Source: Deltaproteobacteria bacterium | Lineage (GTDB): Bacteria; Myxococcota; UBA727; VGSZ01 | Direction of reading: 5' to 3' | Length of the DNA stretch: 63,677 bases | NCBI GenBank assembly: GCA_020850995.1 | Contig: JADZDP010000253.1 | Location: forward strand, 1-63,677 | Part shown: positions 59,761 to 63,677 of the stretch, piece after piece | How the letters are laid out: the number at the start of each line of letters is the position of its first letter | Position numbering within the stretch: the stretch's first letter is position 1 | Notes under the pieces: model-generated | The model's input: the letters and a program-made list of their open reading frames with translations, nothing else | Databases searched by the model: none | Told to the model about the DNA's origin: nothing | Translations under genes and position numbers: made by a program

Positions 59761-60445
59761 CTAGTTTGGTCGGCCGGGTGTGGCGCACGCTCCTCCTTCT
59801 CGTCGCCACTCCTGCTGGCAAAGGCAGGGCAGCTCCGGCGACACCAACCCGCGGTCGAGCACCAGCGCGGTGTCTGCGGCCTGGTGCTCGCGACGGCGGC
59901 GAAGTGATCAGGTGGTACGAGGTGCGGGGCAGCGACATCAGCCCCGTGAGCTTGTTGAGGTCGAAGCCGCGCTTGGGCAGCTCCTCCATGACGCGGTCGA
60001 GCTCGCGGTCGATCATGCGGGTGACGTCGAGCTTGACGTCGTTGCGCGCACCGATGACGAGCTTGGCGTCGCCGGGCAGGGCGTAGGTGCCGGGCTTGTA
60101 CCAGCCCTGTTTGTCCCTGGGCGGGCCGAGCAGCTCGGTGCCCGGCTCCTTGGTGAAGCTCTGCGCGAGGAGCGTGTCGCCGCGGTGTGCGTCGAAGAGG
60201 ACCTTCTCGCCGCGGATGACCAGCGAACAGTCCTCGAGGGTATGAGCGCCTGAAGCGAAGGCCGGCAGCGCCTCCTTGCCCTGCCAGGGCGCGATCAGCT
60301 CCTTGCGCGTGCCCCAGTGCTGCGCGCGCAGCGCACCCTCGCCGGCCCGGGACATGGCGTCACCCACTGCCACGAGGTCAGCGTGGGCGACACCCGCAGG
60401 CAGGTGGTCGGGAAGCTGGAAGCGCGCGACGCGGGTGGTGAGCAA
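59761..60445 (-). pseudogene. frameshifted gene remnant, unknown family
   Basis: From a TTG at 60445 the minus strand encodes about 178 convincing residues with strongly G/C third positions (for example LDVTRMIDRELDRVMEEL and KRGFDLNKLTGL). At about 59910 the coding signal jumps to another frame, which continues REHQAADTALVLDRGLVSP to a TAG at 59761-59763. An upstream stop (60458-60460) leaves no clear N-terminus, so the 5' end also seems lost. No family is recognised. Confidence 0.6.
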
Positions 60446-60577
60446 GGACGGCTCGCGCTACGCCGTAGCCAACGGCAGCAAGGTGCAGACCCTCGACGCC
60501 AGCGATGCGGTGGTGGCCACCTCGGACTTCGGCTGAACGCGGCCAACATGCTCGGCGTGATGCGCGTCGTGCCCTGA
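60432..60577 (+). pseudogene. 3' gene fragment on the opposite strand
   Basis: The plus strand encodes VVSKDGSRYAVANGSKVQTL and then DASDAVVATSDFG before a TGA at 60534-60536; the following bases in another frame continue plausibly (LNAANMLGVMRVVP) to a TGA at 60577. It reads as the end of a beta-propeller-like protein with a frameshift and without a 5' part. It abuts the minus-strand remnant, suggesting a rearrangement junction near 60430-60445. Confidence 0.45.
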
Positions 60578-60643
60578 TCCGCCGCGCGCGACACTGCAGG
60601 ACACCAGGAGACCCGCGACTCCATCACCGCCACCCGGCACAGT

Positions 60644-60662
60644 GACCTCCATCAGGGAGGTC
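60644..60662 (+). promoter_or_regulatory. hairpin covering the ribosome-binding site
   Basis: GACCTCC (60644-60650) pairs perfectly with GGAGGTC (60656-60662) over the loop ATCAG. The right arm is the Shine-Dalgarno sequence of the GTG start at 60665. In RNA the 7-bp stem would mask it, allowing control by temperature, a ligand or a protein. Confidence 0.6.
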
Positions 60663-60664
60663 TC

Positions 60665-61819
60665 GTGCGCCGTCTGCCCGCGTTCGCCGTCCTGATCCTT
60701 GTTCTGGTGGCTCTGGTCGAGCGCTGGGCGACGGACCGTGCCGATGCCACGCCTGCCGATGAGAAGGCACATGCAGCCTCGGATGCCGCCTCCGCTTCAG
60801 TCGCGACGGCGTTGTCCGCGCTCCCGGAGAAGGTGAGCGGCGGCCCAGAGGTGCTGGCGTCGCAGCGCTGCTTTGGTGACCTACTCTCCCTCGACACGCT
60901 TGGCGGCTTCGAAGGGGTGCGTGCTGCCCTTGCAGGCGGCCTGCCCGGCGACGACCCCCTCCTCGGCGACTACCTGCGCGATCTCCTCGCCGAGCGAATC
61001 GGCGCGAGCCCGGAGCGCGCCCTCGAGGTGCTCCGCTGGGCCGAGAGCGCCAACGCTGGCGAGGCACGCCTGCTCCTCGAGGGCCTGGCCCGCAGCGAGG
61101 GGGCGCGTGACCTGCGCGTGGCCGCGCGCCTCGTGGAGCTCGGCGCGCGCGCGGCGCTCGATGAGCGCGTGCGCGCCGCGGCCCTCGACGCCGTGCGCGT
61201 TCAACCCGCGCTCGAGCCCGTCGATCGGGCGCGTCTGGTCGCGCTCGCCCTGAGTGAGGAGAGCCCCGCCGCGGCCTGGCATGCCACCCGCGCGCTCGGC
61301 GGTGTCATGGCCGAGCGGCAGCGCCTGCAGGGCGAGCCCGGGCCCTACTGGGACGAGCTGGCCCACGTCGCCGCGAGCAGCGATGACGCCGCCGTGCGGG
61401 CTTTGGCCCTGGAGGCACCGATGCACGCGGACATCATCCTCCCCAGGGAAAAGATCGGGGCCCTCCTGGCGCTGCTGCCCAACGAGCCCCACCGCGACGT
61501 GCGCGAGCTGGCCATCTTCCAGCTTGGGCTCACGGACTCCCCCAGGGACGCGCTCGAGGCCATGCGGCAGGCCTTTGACGGCGAGTACGACGAGTGCGTG
61601 CGCGCTGCCATCGTGCGCTTCTCGGTGCGTGCGGCCGGCGAGGGGGCGCTGCCCCTGCTCGAGCACTTCGCGCGCATCGACCCTGTCTTCCTGCAAGACC
61701 TGCTCGATTACCGCGAGCTGTTCGCCGCTGGCTATCAGGACTTCGAGCAGATCTGGCTGCACAAGGCCGAGCGCCACGCCTGCGCCATCGAAGACGGTGA
61801 ACCCCACGGTGCCCTGTGA
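60665..61819 (+). CDS. secreted or anchored HEAT-repeat protein A
   Basis: A 384-residue protein with a hydrophobic N-terminal segment (about 4-20) and then almost only alpha-helical repeats of the HEAT/Armadillo type (for example DLRVAARLVELGARAALDE, VRALALEAPMHADII). It shares its repeat style and C-terminal end (LPLLEHFARIDPVFLQDLLD) with the next protein, so the two are paralogues. The GTG start has AGGGAGGT upstream, covered by a hairpin. HEAT repeats bind other proteins; the partner may be the M23-type enzyme of this operon. Confidence 0.8.
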   Translation: MRRLPAFAVLILVLVALVERWATDRADATPADEKAHAASDAASASVATALSALPEKVSGGPEVLASQRCFGDLLSLDTLGGFEGVRAALAGGLPGDDPLLGDYLRDLLAERIGASPERALEVLRWAESANAGEARLLLEGLARSEGARDLRVAARLVELGARAALDERVRAAALDAVRVQPALEPVDRARLVALALSEESPAAAWHATRALGGVMAERQRLQGEPGPYWDELAHVAASSDDAAVRALALEAPMHADIILPREKIGALLALLPNEPHRDVRELAIFQLGLTDSPRDALEAMRQAFDGEYDECVRAAIVRFSVRAAGEGALPLLEHFARIDPVFLQDLLDYRELFAAGYQDFEQIWLHKAERHACAIEDGEPHGAL

Positions 61820-61850
61820 TCCCGTCGAAGCACCGCCCTCAGGAGGACGC

Positions 61851-62837
61851 ATGAGCCAGCGAAGCACGAAGCTGCTGATCCGTTGTCTGCTCGCTTGCTC
61901 GCTGGGCGGAGCCCCCTCTTTGGCGTGGGCGACCAGCGCCGACGCCTCGGCAGCGGACGCGATGTGCGACACCGCGAGCTTGATCGAGGCGTCACGGGTG
62001 GGCCTCGATCGTGGCTCACCAGCGCTCAAGCGCTATCTGCGGGCGCTGTGGGTGGAGGCCGCGCAACAGCTCCCCGACGAGGGGCTGCTGCGCGCGCTCG
62101 AGCGCGAGCAAGATCCGCAGGTGGTGGAGGCCGTGGGCGCGGCGCTGGCGCGCAAGGCGGAGACCGAGGAGCGCCCCGAGCTCATCGCCGCGCTGCTGCG
62201 GCGCGCGGTGCAGGACGGCGACCCGGGCGTGCGCGCGGCCGCCGTGCGTTCGTTGCGCGGCACGGGCTCGGTGGAGCTGATGGCCCAGGCCAACGCCGAG
62301 GTCGACTACCGGCGGTTGATCGGGGACGGCGCGCCCGAGGTGCGCCAGGCCGTGGTCGACAACCTGCGGGTCGAGGATCGCGAGGTCTACTCCGGCCACA
62401 GCGAGCAGCTGAGCGAGGCCGCGCTGGCGGTGGCGCAGGCCGCCGCGGACGGCGCGGCCGCGGCGCGCATCGTGGCCGAGCTGTCCACCGAGGCGCTCGG
62501 CGCGGAGTCGGCGCGCTGGCTCGGGCGAGCGCTGAGCGACGACAACGCCTCCCTGCAGGTCGCCGCGGCGCGCGCGCTCGGCGGCGTGTCGCCCGCGCTT
62601 GCCGCCGAAGCCCGCGCGGCGCTCTTGCAGCGGTACGACGCGAACGGCGAGCTGGAGGTGCGGCGCGCCATCCTCGCGAGCCTGGCGCGCCTGGAGCGTG
62701 GCCACGCCGTTCCACTCTTCGAGTCACTCCGATCCATCGACCCACGCCTCGAGCCCGACCTCGACGCGTGGATCGCGGTGCTGCAGCGTGGGCTGCCGGA
62801 GTGGGCGCTCATCGAGCGCGAGCACAACGCCCGCTGA
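61851..62837 (+). CDS. secreted HEAT-repeat protein B
   Basis: A 328-residue protein with a signal peptide (about 1-27, ending SLAWA) and HEAT-type repeats (DPQVVEAVGAALARKAETEE, DPGVRAAAVRSLRGTG, APEVRQAVVDNLRVEDREV). The end VPLFESLRSIDPRLEPDLDA matches protein A. AGGAGGA precedes the ATG by 5 nt. It is 31 nt after gene A and 15 nt before the M23-type gene. Function is unknown. Confidence 0.85.
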   Translation: MSQRSTKLLIRCLLACSLGGAPSLAWATSADASAADAMCDTASLIEASRVGLDRGSPALKRYLRALWVEAAQQLPDEGLLRALEREQDPQVVEAVGAALARKAETEERPELIAALLRRAVQDGDPGVRAAAVRSLRGTGSVELMAQANAEVDYRRLIGDGAPEVRQAVVDNLRVEDREVYSGHSEQLSEAALAVAQAAADGAAAARIVAELSTEALGAESARWLGRALSDDNASLQVAAARALGGVSPALAAEARAALLQRYDANGELEVRRAILASLARLERGHAVPLFESLRSIDPRLEPDLDAWIAVLQRGLPEWALIEREHNAR

Positions 62838-62852
62838 CCCTGGAGGTTCGTC

Positions 62853-63416
62853 ATGAAGCAGCTGTTGCGGATCCTTCTCCTTGGCTTGTTCGTGCTCCCT
62901 CGATCGGCCGGCGCCGCCGAGGCGCGCGGGGCGATGTGCGACTCCGGGTCCCGCGTCACTGCCACGACCTATTATTCGAGCGGCAACTTCCACGGCGCGG
63001 TAGATCAGTCGAAGTCGGGCGCGTGCTGGACTTCGGACAGCGCGTCGGCGCGGTACCACCGCGGCAGCATCAACTCGAGTCGCCATTACTCGTACTTGGG
63101 CGGCTGTGGCGTCTACTGCGGCAACCACCTCGGCAACACCTGCAACGGCGGCGCCGGCAACATGATCACCACGACGGGAAGCAACGGCTGGGACTGGCGG
63201 CAGATGCACATCAACTACCTATCGGGGACGTCGAGGTCAAAGACATGCACCCGCTGCGCCTTCGGGCTGATTGGCTCCACCGGCAACTCGAGCGCCGGGC
63301 ACGCGCACGTGGAAAGCCGCCGCTATGGCACGAAGTCGACGTCGTGGATGTCGAATGTCTGGGTGGGCATGAACGCCAATTGCACCAAGACCCTCGGCAG
63401 GCCGCGCCTGCAGTAG
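62853..63416 (+). CDS. secreted M23-type metallopeptidase-like protein
   Basis: A 187-residue protein with a signal peptide (about 1-22). The zinc-site motifs of M23 peptidases can be seen: HGAVD (His47, Asp51) and HAHVE (His150, His152), with GLIGSTGNSSAGH before the latter, as in LytM and beta-lytic enzymes. Ten or so cysteines in the mature part suggest disulfides. M23 enzymes cut peptidoglycan cross-bridges. It is the last gene of the HEAT operon (TGGAGG before the ATG). The match is by motif and the sequence is divergent. Confidence 0.75.
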   Translation: MKQLLRILLLGLFVLPRSAGAAEARGAMCDSGSRVTATTYYSSGNFHGAVDQSKSGACWTSDSASARYHRGSINSSRHYSYLGGCGVYCGNHLGNTCNGGAGNMITTTGSNGWDWRQMHINYLSGTSRSKTCTRCAFGLIGSTGNSSAGHAHVESRRYGTKSTSWMSNVWVGMNANCTKTLGRPRLQ

Positions 63417-63677
63417 CGGTGCGGCGCAACCGCTGACCCCTTCGGATCCACACGTCGCGCCGGCGAGGTGATCAAGGGCTGGGGCCAAGGCGTCGCTAGA
63501 GCTCGTTTCATAACCCCGGACCGAGCGGGCGCGATGCACGCGACGGGAGGGGTTAGGGCCCGCGAATGGACAACTCAGTCGTCCTCGCGAGCGATCCATC
63601 GTCGCTGGCGGCGTCGCGTCCTCGGTCCGTGGCGACGGCCACGGCCCTGCGGGGCTCCTTGCCATCGACGCGCCTCG
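63417..63677. other. 261-nt window end, no gene seen
   Basis: No supported gene or RNA in the last 261 nt. A GAGCTCGTTTCATAACC stretch at about 63498-63514 resembles ends of some IS5-type elements, but no partner end or transposase is inside the window. Confidence 0.4.

Noticed and set aside
63498..63514. IS-end-like sequence near the window end
   Set aside because: Only one possible end is visible, with no transposase or matching inverted repeat, so no element can be called.

Overview
The window is about 64 kb of very GC-rich DNA in which third codon positions are almost always G or C. GTG starts are frequent, and neighbouring genes are often joined by 4-nt GTGA stop/start overlaps. Many predicted lipoproteins are encoded, two of them carrying long Gly-Glu repeat linkers after a Cys-rich N-terminus. 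This style, together with GldA/F/G-like and DUF4340 genes, a chromosomal vanadium haloperoxidase-type lipoprotein, SurA-like chaperones and many HEAT-type secreted proteins, suggests a Gram-negative bacterium of the Myxococcota (former Deltaproteobacteria). That placement is an inference from style; no rRNA gene is present to prove it. No phage, CRISPR array, complete insertion sequence or tRNA was seen.

Layout. 0.1-6.4 kb: zinc-ribbon membrane protein, small charged protein, RseP-type site-2 protease, sulfatase-superfamily membrane enzyme and a secreted protein, closed by a terminator. 6.5-11.6 kb: a four-gene ABC export cassette (ATPase, permease, GldG-like, DUF4340). 11.6-17.5 kb, minus strand: FtsB/DivIC-like protein, diguanylate cyclase, PIN-PhoH ATPase, Gly-Glu-linker lipoprotein and ADP-ribosylglycohydrolase. 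17.9-24.2 kb: a Cys-less S18, a kinase-less sensor-like protein with a coupled unknown membrane protein, a lipoprotein and an RsmJ-like rRNA methyltransferase. 24.2-27.7 kb: a small lipoprotein divergent from a propeller/vanadium-haloperoxidase lipoprotein, with an 18-bp palindrome between them. 27.7-33.5 kb, minus strand: PlsB-like acyltransferase, a GpsA-like protein, a HAD phosphatase, a VWA lipoprotein and a fluoride channel, apparently one envelope-lipid operon. 33.6-38.8 kb: L,D-transpeptidase, lipase-like lipoprotein, then a 3.1-kb segment bounded by a 118-bp direct repeat of the lipase 3' end and closed by a dense cluster of hairpins. 38.8-44.4 kb, minus strand: a Gly/Asp-tailed protein, alanine racemase and three tandem peptidyl-prolyl isomerases.

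44.5-56.4 kb is a plus-strand run of tightly coupled genes that looks like a surface-polysaccharide locus. It holds an oxidoreductase, two aminotransferases and two hexapeptide acyltransferases (the enzyme set used to make acetamido-sugars), a polyprenyl-phosphate-type glycosyltransferase, an epimerase, a methyltransferase and a large membrane protein, preceded by a membrane-anchored pseudokinase. 56.5-60.6 kb is poorly preserved: small HPF-like and YHS genes are followed by a lipoprotein whose coding signal continues past its TGA, a Gly-Glu-linker lipoprotein cut by a TAA inside the linker, and frameshifted gene remnants on both strands. 60.6-63.4 kb is a compact operon of two paralogous HEAT-type secreted proteins and a small M23-type peptidase, headed by a hairpin that covers the first ribosome-binding site.

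Most of the window serves the cell envelope: proteolysis and folding in the periplasm, phospholipid and peptidoglycan chemistry, polysaccharide synthesis and secreted lipoproteins. The least familiar parts are the HEAT-HEAT-M23 operon, the lysine-less GpsA homologue inside a lipid operon, and the repeat-bounded 35.4-38.8 kb segment.
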